Part shown: positions 1 through 11,800 of the stretch, one piece after another | Numbering within the stretch: the stretch's first letter is position 1 | Layout: the number at the start of each line of letters is the position of its first letter | NCBI GenBank assembly: GCA_028274465.1 | Contig: CM051457.1 | Span: 60,202,899 to 60,266,898 of the forward strand | Direction: 5' to 3' | DNA: 64,000 nucleotides | From: Plantago ovata | Taxonomy: Eukaryota; Streptophyta; Magnoliopsida; Lamiales; Plantaginaceae | Notes under the pieces: model-generated | Told to the model about the DNA's origin: nothing | The model's database searches: none | What the model saw: only the letters and a program-made list of their open reading frames with translations | Position numbers and translations under genes: made by a program

Positions 1-771
1 AAGAAGCTGGCTGCCTCGGAGAAAAAGGCCAAGGTCTCGGAGACTGAGGCCGGGAAGCTGAAGCTGAAGGTCGAGGAGCTTGAGAAGGAGCTCTCCCGAG
101 AGAAGTCGAGGAGCAAGAGCTTCAAGGGCGCCTATGCTACTTTGTCCATTTGCATGGAAAAGTTCAAGGCAAGCGTCCTCTCCTTCCTCAAAGGGAGTCG
201 ACTTTCTGCTGCTCGCGACTTCATGTCGTCGGTTACATACAAGTTGGCCCTACGAGACGTACAAGTGGCCTCGCGCGAGGAGGGCTTCTTCTCGTGTGTT
301 GGCCAACTAAAGAGGGTCAACATGCTTCCGGCGGACTTCGATCCCGACGACCGCGAGGACCTGCATCCCGGGCGACGCGAGGACCTGACTCCTTACCCAG
401 ATGAGGAGATTACCGAGGAGATGCACGAGGCGTGCGAGTTCGGTGAGCTGGTGACCGACCCAGAGGTACCTTATCCCAGCAAGCCAGCCTATCTTCCAGC
501 CTGGGTGCCCGAGTGTCTAAGGAGCGGGATCATCTACCCGTTCGAGAAGGCCGCTCTCCGGAATGCCGCCTGGGTGAAGTTGAGCGATCCGGTCCTCGGG
601 AGGGCTGCTGACTTTGTCGAGCCGGAGCTAACCATGTATCAAAAGGCAATCGAGGAGGCTCGAGCTCAGGAGCGCGACGACCCTGAAGGCCCAGAAGCGA
701 GCACAGTTCGAGGAGGAGATGCCAGCGCGACCACCCCGGTCACAGAATTCACAGACAGCCGTACACGCTAG
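1..771 (+). CDS. Antisense additional ORF of the Tat element, C-terminal part
   Basis: One frame is open from base 1 to the TAG stop at 769-771, so the start is off the window. The visible 256 residues begin with a Lys/Glu-rich stretch of about 40 residues that looks like a coiled coil, then a more hydrophobic region with conserved-looking Trp/Cys/Phe residues and an acidic, Arg- and Thr-containing tail. It lies between integrase and the unseen 3' LTR, on the strand opposite to gag-pol. Tat-lineage elements such as Grande and Retand are known to carry ORFs of unknown function in this place and orientation. A polyadenylation-type signal follows at 949-954. The frame has no visible break, while the sense-strand pol has two. 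I do not know its function. Assignment to this class rests mainly on position and orientation. Confidence 0.7.
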   Translation, partial: KKLAASEKKAKVSETEAGKLKLKVEELEKELSREKSRSKSFKGAYATLSICMEKFKASVLSFLKGSRLSAARDFMSSVTYKLALRDVQVASREEGFFSCVGQLKRVNMLPADFDPDDREDLHPGRREDLTPYPDEEITEEMHEACEFGELVTDPEVPYPSKPAYLPAWVPECLRSGIIYPFEKAALRNAAWVKLSDPVLGRAADFVEPELTMYQKAIEEARAQERDDPEGPEASTVRGGDASATTPVTEFTDSRTR

Positions 772-1568
772 GATCGGGGAGCCTCCTTGAAGACCGAGTA
801 TGCTCGGGTCATGTTGTAATTTTTCCCTTATCAGTACTTGTTTTTATTTTCAAACAATCTTCATTCGGCCCTTTGTGGCGCTCCTCGCAACATCTATGTT
901 TGTAACATAAATTTTCCTGTTGTTGTTTGTTTGCTACTCTTTTCCTTCAATAAAATGCAATGCTCTTCGATTTCTTTATACTTGTATTTTTTCCAAATCC
1001 AATTTTTGTTATGACGTATAACTTGGATAGAGTAGTTAAACAAGTATAAGTTAGAATCGAGAACCAATGTTCTTCGCTGCGATCTCTTCGATCTATCGAT
1101 GCTTCTCGGTCATTTGGATCATTTGAGAAAAGTTTCTAAGTGTTTGAACTTAGAAAAATTTCTAAGTGTTGAGTGAGAAAGACTGGAAGTCTCTCTCCCC
1201 GATCACTTCCATCTACTCGCTTTTTCTTCTGTGAGTGGTTTCCTGATCGATCCTCTTATAGAGTTTAGAGCGCGGGGAGGGTTCCCCTTGATCATGGAAA
1301 TCGAATAGCTTTTCTTAAAGTAAGCTTTCTCGATCGAGTAGTCTTATTTTTTGAGTATAGTAGCTCTATACTTGAACATTTTCTTGTTGAAAGAGACATT
1401 GTATTGATTTGTCGGAAATGCAATTACAATGGGGGCTCTTCGGCCAGCTTGCTTACAACAACTTTTTAACGAAAGCAAGAGGTGCCTCTTACTTGGACCA
1501 GTGAGGAATCCTCCTCGATCAGTGGACCTTCCACATAAGTTTTCAAAAAGCTTTTTTTCTTGGCAACT
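772..1568. other. Non-coding spacer between Tat integrase and the antisense ORF
   Basis: Two convergent reading frames end on either side of this stretch: the antisense ORF at 771 and the integrase tail at 1569. It is T-rich on the plus strand, as expected for a 3' untranslated region, and contains AATAAA at 949-954. A nearly exact short direct repeat (TTTCTAAGTGTT-type) occurs around 1131-1170. I see no further gene here. Confidence 0.6.
949..954 (+). promoter_or_regulatory. Candidate polyadenylation signal (AATAAA) for the antisense ORF
   Basis: AATAAA lies about 180 bases after the antisense stop codon, in T-rich sequence. Its strand and distance fit a poly(A) signal for a separate plus-strand transcript. 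Such hexamers also occur by chance in AT-rich DNA. Confidence 0.4.
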
Positions 1569-1785
1569 TCAAGCGTAGAATCTCTGGAGGTTAGAAGTAT
1601 TCCATGGATTTTTCAATACCCTTCCCTCCATGTCTTGAAGACGATAACTTCCGTTGGACCTTGCTTCAATTATCTTGTAGGGGCCTTCCCAATTGGGTTG
1701 CATCTTCCCAACTTTGCCCAGGATGTCTGCTCTTCGGAGTACTAGGTCTCCTACTTGGAAGTCTCTTTCTCTTACGCCTTGTTGT
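1569..1785 (-). pseudogene. Tat integrase C-terminal tail in a shifted frame
   Basis: After the in-frame TAA at 1772-1774 the protein continues in another minus-strand frame to a TGA at 1569-1571. The text contains the basic 'DFQVGDLVLRR' and 'NWEGPYKI' motifs of the GPY/F-type integrase C-terminal domain, which binds DNA during integration. The frame change falls near 1775-1785. This piece is therefore the end of the integrase of the upstream pol frame and not a separate gene. Confidence 0.85.
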
Positions 1786-4095
1786 AGGTCTTCGCGATGA
1801 GTGCTTGATATCTGAGGATATTGGCCAAGGCGTTGGTCCTCGCTTCACTGATTGTTTCCAGATCGAAGAGTCTCTCCGTATGATTGTCCTCGGGTTGATA
1901 CCCTTGGATTCTGAGGGTTTCCACCGCCACTTCTGCTGGTATGACTGCCTCGGACCCATAAACTAGCGAGAAGGGAGTCTCTCTCGTAGCTGTCTTTGAA
2001 GTAGTGCGGTATGCCCACACCACTCCATCAAGCTCGTCGACCCAGTCCCTGTTGGTAGCGAACCTCTTCTGCAAGTTGTTGACGAGGATTTTGTTGACGG
2101 CTTCTGTTTGCCCATTGGATTGAGGATGTCCCACAGAGGTATACCTCCTCTCGATCTTCATTTCCTTGCACCATTCATTGAATCTTTGGCCGCAAAATTG
2201 AGCGCCATTATCCGAGATGAGGACCCTTGGCAAGCCAAATCGACACACGATGTTCCTCCAGACGAAGTTCATAACTCTTTGTTCGGTGATGGTAGATACT
2301 GCCTCAACTTCCGCCCACTTGCTAAAGTATTCGACCGCAACGATGATGAACTTCTTTTGACCCGTACCTCTTGGGAAGGGACCGACTATGTCGATGCCCC
2401 ATATGTCAAAAGGGCAAGTGATGGCGATGGGCATGAGAGGTTTCGCCGGGACGTTGATCAAATTGGCGTGCAATTGACACTCCTCGCACTTTCTCACAAA
2501 TTGGGCAGCGTCTTCGCGAACAGTGGGCCAGTAGTATCCTTGTCGAATGACTTTTTGCGCGAGGGTTCTTCCTCCGGCGTGGTCGCCGCAACTTCCTCGA
2601 TGCATCTCTCCAAGAAGTTTTTGAACTTCATGCTCGGCGACGCATCTCAAGTAGACTCCCTCGAAAGACCTCTTGTACAAGTAGTCTCCTTGCATGATGT
2701 ATCGAGGAGCTTTCCCTTTGATTCTCCTCGCTTCAGCCTTGTCACGAGGAAGGCTTCCATTTTTGAGATATGTTGTTATCTCTTGCATCCAATTCGGTTG
2801 ATCGTCAATTGCCAAGACGTTTGGCTTTGATGACCATAAAGATGATGCATTGATCCTCATGAGTATCACGTTCCGGGTATCCACTCCTCCGGATGCTGAG
2901 GCATACTTTGATAGGGCATCTGCCCTTTGATTGAGATCTCTTGAGAACTTTTCAATCTCACAGCTTTCAAACTTTTGAATTTCTTCCGTGATAGCACTTT
3001 TGTACTCAGCTAGTGAGTCTTTCTTGGTTCTGAATTTCCCCGAGATTTGCTTCTCGGCCAGTTGAGAATCGGTGAAGAGATGTAGCTTCTTCACTTCCAA
3101 TGACTTTGCCATACGTAGAGCGATGAGGATGGCTTCATATTCTGCTTCATTGTTGGAGACCGGGAAACTAAGAGTAACGGCGTACTCTAGTTCAGCCCCT
3201 CCGGGACTCTTGAAGTATATTCCTATCCCGCCATTTTTTCCTGACGAGGATCCATCAACATGAAGAATCCAGACGTCTCCGTGGTCGACTAGCTCTTTGG
3301 GTTTTGGAGAGACGGTCTCCGCACCCTTTAGCTCGTCGGTTTTCTCGGTCAGGAACACTTCATGCCTCTTCCTTTTGGTTTGGGACATTGCCTTAAGCTC
3401 TTTTAAAGCATCCTCCAGAGCTTGCATTGGGTTGTTTTGATGGGGATGCTCTTCGACCATCATCATAGCACTCTTTGTTGCTGAAGAGTTTTCCTCTGAA
3501 GTTCCTTTTGAGGGATACTCCACGAGGAAGTCGGCTATGACTTGTGCTTTCTTGGCTACGGGTGCTTGGTAGTCGATGTCGTACTCGCTTAGTTCAATCG
3601 CCCACCTTGCCATTCTTCCCGAATTTTCGGGCTTTCCGAGGACTTGCTTGAGAGGTTGCTTTGTCAAAACAACAACCTTGTGAGCCCCAAAGTAGGGTTT
3701 TAGCCTCCTTGCCGTATAAACGAGGGCAAAGGAAAGCCTCTCGATATCCATGTACCGCGTTTCAGCCCCGGCAAGTACTTTGCTCAAGTAGTAGATGGGC
3801 AAGTGGTCGTTCCCTTGGATTCGCACCAAAACCGAGCTGATAGCTTCCCCGGTTGCTGCTAAGTACAGATAGAGTACCTCTCCGTCCACGGGCTTTGACA
3901 ATAGAGGAGGAGCGAGTAGGTATTCTTTCAGCTTCTCGAAGGCTTCCTCGCACTCCTTTGTCCACTCGAAGTGGCTGCTCTTTCTCAATACCTTGAAAAA
4001 AGGTAGATTTTTCTCGGCCGACCTTGAGATGAACCTACTCAATGCAATTGATTTTCCAACCAATTGTTGCACCTCGTTGATGGACTGAGGTTGGG
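1772..4095 (-). pseudogene. Tat pol, second half: RT end, decayed RNase H, second RNase H, integrase
   Basis: This frame continues Tat pol after a one-base shift near 4091-4096; the long open frame formally starts at 4243, but its first ~50 codons are out-of-frame. Order along the protein: end of RT; a first RNase H-like domain (around 3880-3560) in which the usual DAS of the catalytic start reads AAT; a Lys/Glu-rich linker; a second, archaeal-type RNase H (around 3271-2905) with HVDGS, NNEAEYEA, FTDSQL and RADALS carrying the expected acidic residues; an HHCC integrase zinc finger (around 2600-2475); and the DDE core with WGIDIVGPF, LISDNGAQF and the NGQTEAVNK glutamate. Two RNase H domains with the first one degraded is a published hallmark of the Tat lineage. 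The frame ends at TAA 1772-1774, before the integrase tail. Confidence 0.92.
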
Positions 4096-7000
4096 GAGAT
4101 CGAGGATGGCCTTTATCTTTTCGGGGTTTGCTTCTATTCCTCTTTCTGTCACCATGTAACCGAGGAACTTCCCCCCTTTGACTCCAAAGGTACACTTCGC
4201 CGGGTTGAGCCTCATGCCATACTTTCTCAAGATTGAGAAGCACTTTGCCAGGTAACCTACGTGTTGCTCCTCGGTCTTGCTCTTGACGAGCATGTCATCG
4301 ACATATACTTCCATTGTTTTACCTAGCTCCTCCTTGAACATCTTGTTGACCAGCCTCTGGTAGGTCGCTCCGGCGTTCTTGAGGCCAAATGGCATCACGT
4401 TGAAGCAATACACATTGCCGTTAGCGAAGAAGGCGGTTTTAGGCACGTCATCTTTGGCCATTTTGACCTGGTAGAAGCCCTGGTATGCATCCATGAAGCT
4501 CAGGAGGGCGCATCCAGCGGTGGAATCGACAAGCTGGTCGATCCGTGGGAGGGGGTATGGATCCTTCGGGCAAAACTTGTTTAGCCTTGTGAAATTGTTG
4601 CACATTCGCCATTTCCCCGGACCTTTCTCCACTAGGACCACATTGCATACCCAGTCCGAGTATCTCACTTCTTTGATGTGGCCAGCTTTAAGAAGTCTTT
4701 GTACTTCCGCTTCTATGATGGCATTATCTTCCGCGCTGAAGTCTCTTCGCTTTTCTCTGATGTGGGTGATCGATGGGTCTACGTTCAGACGGTGAACGGC
4801 GACACGTGGGTCGATCCCCTTCAGGTCCTCGGTACTCCACGCGAATACATCGTTGTTATCTTTCAAACATTGGATGAGTTTCATCCTGACTTCAGTGGCC
4901 ATCTCTGTGCCAATTTTTGTGACCTTGTCGGCACTTCCTTCGACAATTTGGATTTCTTCTAGGGCTTCTCTTGCTTCAATTTTGTTTTCCTCAAAGAACT
5001 TCTTCTTTTTGGAAGAGGGTGGGACTGGTGGAATCACTTGATACTCCTCGAGCTCCTTAACAGCTCCTACTAGAGTATCTTCGTCTTTCCTCATGGTTGC
5101 TTTTCTTCGCCTAAGTGACGGACTTGGCTTTTTCGATTTTCTCTTCACTCGCCGAACCGTGTAGAAACGATAAGGTGCATTGTGAACAAGGGGAGTCTCC
5201 TCGGACGATTGTCCGGGGTTGGGTTCTCCAATAGCAACCCTCGAAGTGAACTTGGCAGACAAGGTGTAGCATTCCCATGCTTCTCGTATGTCTCCTACTT
5301 CCTGTCCGATTCCCAAAGGAGTGGGGAATTTTAGCTTGTTGTGGACCGTGGACACTACGGCTCGGAATTGAGAGAGAGCGGGTCGCCCTAGGACTGCGAA
5401 ATAATCGAATGGCATATCGACCACCACGAAAGGAACTTGTTGGGTTACCCTTCTAGGAGCGCTACCCATTGACACTGTGAGGTTGATCATTCCGAGCGGC
5501 ATGACAGGTTGTCCTCCGAATCCTACCAATGCGCTCCTCACTTCTCTGAGCCCTTCCCTTGGGTTCATGTGCATCCTTTTCAAGGTTCCGGTGAAGATCA
5601 AGTTCGCCGAGCATCCAGTATCGACGAGGATTCTACCCAACTTGTAGGATTGAACATCCAAGGACACTACAAGTGGGACGCAAGGATCATAGATGTTGCC
5701 TCCTCCAGCATGCTTCAGAGGTATCTCGCTATCATCGAAAGAGATAACGTTGGTTCCCGGCCTCGCGGCTTGAGCATACTTCACATCTCGGACCCTAAGG
5801 TTGTCCGCGGTAATCTCCCTTTGATTACGAGTGTCGCCGCCGGCGGGTCCTCCCGCAATTGTGAGAGTGCGGATGCTTCCATTTACAGGGCGGTTCTCAT
5901 AATTGTTGTAATTATGGATGTCGTCGTCCTGAGGGTTTCCTTGGTAGGGTTGCTCGCTCTCAGTTTGAGGAGGTGGGGGCAGGAGTGCCAGGGGTTCCTC
6001 CTTCCGGATGTAGTTAACCAATTGACCGTTACGTATCATCCTCTCAATTTCGTTCTTGAGCTCGACACACTCATCGGAGGTGTGCCCTTTCCCTTTGTGA
6101 AACTTGCAAAATTTTTCCGAGTTCTTGTTCCTTTGATTTTCCTTAATCTGGGGTGGCCACGAGACGTCTAGCTTCCTCGAGACTATATAGTTCAAGATGT
6201 CGGATCTTGGCCTATTCAAGTCTGTGTAGTTGCTATATCGTCTTGGAGGCGACCTTCTGGGAGGAGACCTCCTGTCTCTGAAATCATTTCTTGAGTTGCC
6301 CTCCTTGATCAACCCAAACTTTTGCTCTTTCCTCTGCTTCCCGGGATTTTGTGGGCGAGGAGGGTACTCTTTCTCTTTTTCTTTTTCTTTCCCTTTTTCC
6401 TTGGGAAGATTGGTTCTCACTGTGACCGTTCTTCGGAATTCCTCGGCTTCGAGGAAGTCCTTGCAAACTTTGGCAAGTTGTGCTTCATTCTCTATACACG
6501 ATGCTGAGAGTACATCTTGGAATCTGATATTGGTAGTGTTACCATATAAGTATTCCTTCCTCTCATTGATCGAGTGATCCTCGACTTGGAGGGCTGCTTC
6601 ATGAAAGTGGTTGATGAAGTCCCTCAAGTCTTCATTGTTTCTCTGGACAATTTCGGCCAAGTACCTCACCCGTCTCTTGGCGTTCATCACTTTCTCGAAA
6701 CGCTTAGAAAACTCCTTACAGAGGTCTCTATATGATTTGATAGATCGGTGAGGAAGGCGCGACCACCATTTCATGGCTTCTCCGGAAAGGTTAGCCGGGA
6801 AGAGGAGTGCCTTAGTCCTTGAGTCATGACCGTAGGCATCCATTTTAGTGCCAAATCTTACCAAGTAGTCCTTCGGACAACTTGTTCCATCATAGCTTTC
6901 GAAGGTGGGAAAGCCTCTTTCAATTTTAGCTTCGTGGTTCCGGATCTCATCGCACAAAGGGCTCGGATCTTGGTCTTGCTCTCTCTCTTGGACAGTTCCA

Positions 7001-7959
7001 CGAAGAGTCTCTATCTGAGCATCAAGTGCGGATTTCCTCGCGTTGAGTTCCTCCAGAGTGAGCCTCCTCCCCGTGATCGGATCGACCAGGGGGGTTACCT
7101 CAGCTATTGTTCTCAACGCTTGATTCTCTTCCACTGCTTCTTGTTGGTTTTGAGGAGTTACCTGGTTGGGGGTAACTTGATTGGGGAGAGCGGGTGGTGT
7201 AGCGACCACCTGAGCTCTGTTTTCTTGTTGCGATACATTTTGCAATGATGCCCTTATCCTTCTATCAATCAGGTCTCTCAAATCATCCGGGGCACCTTGT
7301 GGTCCTAACCTCGATTGGATTCTTGATGGTCCAAGTCGAGATTGGATCGGCCTGGTGTTGGCTCTCGAATGTGCTTCATCTTGTGCAACAGGTGCTCTTG
7401 CTTGAGATTGACGAGGAGCGACCAATGTAGCCCGAGGTTGCTCTTGTACCGGTGCTTGTGGCTCTACTGGAGCTTGTATCTCGGTATTAACCTTAATAGC
7501 CTCATTACCTCCGACATATCCTTGTAAAGTAAGAAGGAATAGACCGTATTGAGCTTCGCCCATCCCGAAATCTGATGGTCGGACGACACGTCCATCAGGA
7601 AGGGTGAAGGTCAATGCGGCCGGTTGAGGAGGATTCACTGCCACGGGAGGTTGGTTGATTGCTACCGGATGAGGCTGCCCCCTAGACTCGGCGTTATTTG
7701 CGACTCTCAAAGCTCCATAGGCGTTTCCTACCGGGACTCCTTGCGGGTTATTTTCCCCGGATGTCTCATTTTGGGAGTGAGTGACATTAGTAAATGCCCC
7801 CTCCGTGTAATCCCGGTTCCTCGCAACATTGTTATTTCTTGGCTCCCTCGGAACATCCTCCGTTCCTCCTCCGCGACCGTTATTATAGGGACGGCCTCTA
7901 GGTCGAGGAGGATTTGCGGGTGGTGCATTAGCAAGACGGTTGCTTCTTCTGGGAGGCAT
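4096..7959 (-). pseudogene. Tat gag-protease-RT (first part of gag-pol)
   Basis: One frame of about 1290 residues starts at ATG 7957-7959, some 70 bases after the primer site. Residues 1-340 are Pro/Gln/Asn-rich. Residues about 340-510 are the retrotransposon gag domain (motif around 'AMKWWSRLPHRSI'). A basic Arg/Lys/Ser stretch follows, then a zinc knuckle-like CKFH...HTSDEC at about 617-631. The aspartic protease (LVDTGCSANLIF) lies at about 776-870, and the RT from about 1040, with FMDAYQGFYQV, MPFGLKNAGATYQ and the catalytic YVDDMLVK. No stop separates gag from pol, so the two would be made as one polyprotein. The frame is lost near 4091-4096 by a likely one-base deletion. Everything before that point looks functional. 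Confidence 0.93.
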
Positions 7960-8026
7960 ATTCGTGAAGTGTCACGAGGAGGAAAGTGGCTCGACCAGTA
8001 GGGCAAGGAATGACCTTTTGTGTCGA

Positions 8027-8044
8027 TTCCCACAGACGGCGCCA
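8027..8044 (-). promoter_or_regulatory. Primer-binding site of the Tat element
   Basis: On the minus strand the bases just inside the LTR read TGGCGCCGTCTGTGGGAA, after two A/T spacer bases. The first eight bases match the 3' end of a tRNA ending in GGCGCCA. It differs from the tRNA-Asp-type site of the Athila elements after base 9. I do not assign the tRNA. Confidence 0.85.
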
Positions 8045-8046
8045 AA

Positions 8047-8801
8047 TGTTGAAGGGTAATTCGTGTTTCTTTCTAAGTTCGCAATGAGTCGCTATTCTAA
8101 GTCTTTCTAGTTCTTCTTGTAGTGTTCCTCTAAGATAGGAAATGAGCCTTCTTGTAGCTTCCTCGTACCTGAAATAGACTAGAGGGGGGGGGGTTTAGTG
8201 TCTCTTGCCCGGTCTGTAAGGTATCAGACCGGAGAGGCGACTTTACGAGTAGGGAGTTGTGAGGCTTCCCTAGTAAGAGTAGTGAAAGTGGTGCTCGGGT
8301 GGCGTAGTTAATGCTTACTGTTGAGGAGTAAATGAGGGCCTTTTATACTTGAGACCCTTCATCTTCAGGTCATGTAGGATCACGCCACGTGTACGGCCAG
8401 GATTGAGGCCTTCCTCGGCCCAGGCCCATTAAGGAGGTCCGTGGGCCTTGGCCCAGGAGAGCAACCATGGCTGGTCGCTCTGTGGTCCTCGTGCCTTCCT
8501 TGTGCGTGGGTGATGCGAGTAGTGTCCTGCTCAGTTTCTGTCAAGGAGCGTTACCTTGACGTAAGGTCTCCTCGAGCCCGAGAGAGATGCTCCTCGAGCC
8601 CACTGGCAGCTTTGTCCTTGAGAGGAGCTTATTTTGAGGGTTGTCCTCCCAGTGATGGTCGGACCCTATGTTGGTCGATCCACACCTTAGTGACATACTT
8701 GGGTGTGGTTGTGCCCCTTGAGGGACGGCCTATGATGCTTTGTCGCGCTCTTAGACCGCTCCAGTTCGTACATGCGGACTGGACATATTTCAACCCTAAC
8801 A
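8047..8801 (-). repeat. 5' LTR of the Tat element (755 bp)
   Basis: In element orientation the LTR starts TGTTAGGG at 8801 and ends CCCTTCAACA at 8047, with short imperfect inverted ends and the usual TG...CA. The primer site follows two bases further in. A TATA box lies at 8341-8347. A run of ten G occurs near 8187-8196. The outer edge abuts an open Athila pol frame, which fixes the boundary. Only this LTR copy is in the window, so ends could be off by a base or two. Confidence 0.85.
8341..8347 (-). promoter_or_regulatory. TATA box of the Tat LTR
   Basis: TATAAAA on the minus strand, inside AGTATAAAAGG, lies about 455 bases from the LTR start and about 295 bases before its end. It fits a U3 promoter directing gag-pol transcription to the left. 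Confidence 0.65.
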
Positions 8802-11800
8802 ACTTGCTTGGAGCTTCGAGGGAAGAAGATCACTATGGAAGTGCTCGGAGATAAGGTACAGATTGAACAATACAAACAGGTATACGCTCCTGACTCTGAA
8901 GAAGCTATAATTGAAGAGCTTAAATTTGTTGATTGCTATGAACCCGTTTCTTGCGATTCTTACTTTGCTCATCATATTAGTGACCCTTTAGAAGCCGCCC
9001 TCACTATGACCCTTGAAAAAGATTATGTAACTGAAGAAGTCCTAGCTATGACAGCCCTCCTAGATAATGCACCCGAAATTCCTCTAGGAGAAGAAGTAGA
9101 AGAGTCTCTAGGAATAGATGAGGAAGAAGGAGTGACCCCTCCACCTAGTGAACCAACCCTTGAGCTTAAACCATTACCAAGCCATTTGAAATATGTCTTC
9201 CTAGGAGAGAATGAGTCTAAACCTGTAATCATATCTTCTAAGCTTGGTAAGGAGGAAGAGGCTAAGTTAGTGGAGGTGTTGAAAAGAAACACCGGAGCCA
9301 TAGGATGGAGCATAGGTGACATCAAGGGTATAAGCCCGGTGCAATGTACCCACAAAAAAGCCTTAGAGGAAGATGCGAAACCTGTTAGGCAACCACAACG
9401 TAGGCTAAACCCAGCTATGCAAGAAGTTGTGAAGAAAGAGGTGCTTAAACTCCTAGATGCTAAGCTCCCGATAGCAAATGGGTTAGTCCCGTCCATGTAG
9501 TCCCTAAGAAGTCGGGTATCACGGTCGAAGCAAATGATAAAGGGGAATTAGTACCCGTTAGGAAAATAACGGGGTGGCGTATGTGCATCGATTATAGGAA
9601 ATTGAATTCTGCCACAAAGAAAGACCATTTTCCTTTACCATTTATTGATGATATGCTTAACCGCCTAGCTGAGCAAGAGTTCTATTTTTTCTTGGATGGT
9701 TTGTCAGGTTTCTACCAGATTCCTATAGCTACCGAGGACCAAGAGAAGACCACCTTCACATGTCCTTTCGGCACTTTCGCATACCGTAGGATGCCCTTCG
9801 GATTGTGCAATGCTCCGGCCACTTTCCAACGTTGCATGCTCTCCGTCTTCTCCGACATGGTGAATAAATTTGTTGAGGTATTTATGGATGATTTTTCTGT
9901 TTACGGTGATTCATTTGATGATTGTCTTGATAAACTTGATCATGTCTTAAGGAGGTGTATTGAATGTAATCTTACCTTGAGTTGGGAAAAGAGTCACTAT
10001 ATGGTTAAAGAGGGAATTGTGTTAGGACATGCTATTTCTAAAATAGGGATAGAGGTAGACAAAGGGAAACTTGAAATCATTGAAAAGTTACCTCCACCTA
10101 CTTGTGTGCGTGAATTCCAATCCTTCCTTGGGCATGTAGGCTTCCATAGGATATTTATCAAAGATTTCTCTAAGATAGCTAAGTGCTTGAGTAACTTGCT
10201 TGCTAAAGATGTTCCCTTCGAATTCACACAAGAATGTCTTGACGCTTTCCACACACTTAAGGAGAAACTCTTAACAGCCCCTATTGTAGTCTCTCCGGAC
10301 TGGAAAATTCCTTTTGAAATTATGTGTGATGCTTCTGACTATGCTATGGGTGCTGTTCTTGGTCAAAAGGTTGATAACTGTTTCAGAGTGATTTACTATG
10401 CTAGTAAGACCTTAGATGCTGCTCAGATTAATTATACTACCACTGAGAAAGAATTCTTAGCGGTTATTTTTGCTCTAAGTAAATTCAGGTCCTATATTAC
10501 TGGGTACAAAGTTTTTGTTCACACTGACCATGCAGCTCTCAAGCATTTGATTGCTAAGCGTGAAACCAAGCCCCGCTTGATGCGTTGGGTACTTCTTCTC
10601 CAAGAGTTCAAAGTGGAGATAATTGATAAAAGTGGCAAGGAAAATCTAGTGGCGGACCACTTGTCCCGGTTGCCAAACATTCCACAAGATGACACACCCG
10701 TCCCAGATGATTTGCGCGATGATCAGTTGATGCGCATAGAGTTGGAACCATGGTACGCCGATATCGTTAACTTCTTAGCCACAAATGTGATGCCAACCCA
10801 TCTCTCTGGACCTGAACGGCGTTCACTTGTGAGGAAATGTCGTCATTACATATGGGATGACCCGTACTTGTTCCGCAAGGGAGGAGATGAAGTCTTGCGG
10901 AGGTGTGTACCCGAGAAAGAGCAATTGTCGATACTGAGATTCTGCCATGAGTTAGAATGTAGAGGGCATTATAGTGGCCAAAAGACCGCTCGCAAGGTGC
11001 TTCAATCCGGGTTCTTTTGGCCCAGCTTGTTTGAATATGCGCGCTCATTTGTGGCGCAATGTGACTCATGCCAACGGAGTGGCAACATTGGCAAGCAACA
11101 AGAGATGCCCCAGCAAGGTAACTTAGTTGTTGAGCCTTTTGATGTTTGGGGTATAGACTTTATGGGACCATTCCCTAATAGTAATGGGTACGAATATATC
11201 TTGGTTGCGGTCGACTATGTCACCAAATGGGTAGAGGCTGTTCCCACCCAGACTAATGATGCCAAGGTTGTACTCTCTTTTCTTCGTGATGTGATCTTCA
11301 ATAGGTTTGGGACCCCGAGGTCCATTATCAGCGATGGGGGAGCTCACTTTGTGAACAAGGTCTTCGCTAATCTCATGAAGAAGTACGGGGTGACACATTT
11401 CGTTGCTACTCCATATCATCCTCAAACATCTGGCCAAGTGGAAGTGAGCAATCGGCAAATCAAGAAAATCTTGGAGCGGGTGGTCAAACCCTCGAGGAAG
11501 GATTGGTCCACCAAGTTGCCAGATGCACTATGGGCATATAGGACTTCGTTCAAAATGGTGATTGGTACCACTTCCTACCGGCTTGTGTACGGGAAAGCTT
11601 GCCATCTACCCGTGGAGTTAGAGCATAGAGCACTTTGGGCTATCAAGCAATTGAACATTGATATGGAGAAAGCCGGTGAAGAAAGACTTTTGCAACTCAC
11701 CGAGCTAGATGAGCTAAGAGTGAAAGCCTTCGAAAGTGGTAAGATATACAAGGAACGAGCAAAGAGGTATCATGATAGAGGCATCATCCGCAAGGATTTA

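Larger units (their letters stand above)
1..8801 (-). mobile_element. Ty3/gypsy Tat-lineage LTR retrotransposon, 3' end outside window
   Basis: The element reads right to left: 5' LTR (8047-8801), primer-binding site (8027-8044), gag-protease-RT-RNase H-second RNase H-integrase (7959 to 1569), a spacer, and an ORF on the opposite strand that runs off the left edge. The second RNase H and the antisense ORF beyond pol are typical of the Tat lineage (Grande/Retand-like). No second copy of the LTR is visible in the window, so the 3' LTR must lie left of base 1. The right border abuts Athila pol at 8802, so this element jumped into that Athila copy. Two frameshifts (near 4091-4096 and 1775-1785) break pol. 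Confidence 0.9.

Noticed and set aside
2108-2830. 240-codon plus-strand frame opposite Tat integrase
   Set aside because: It is a shadow of the integrase coding strand; its residues mirror codon usage of the real gene and match no family.
5509-6171. 220-codon plus-strand frame opposite Tat gag-protease
   Set aside because: Shadow of the protease and gag frame on the other strand.
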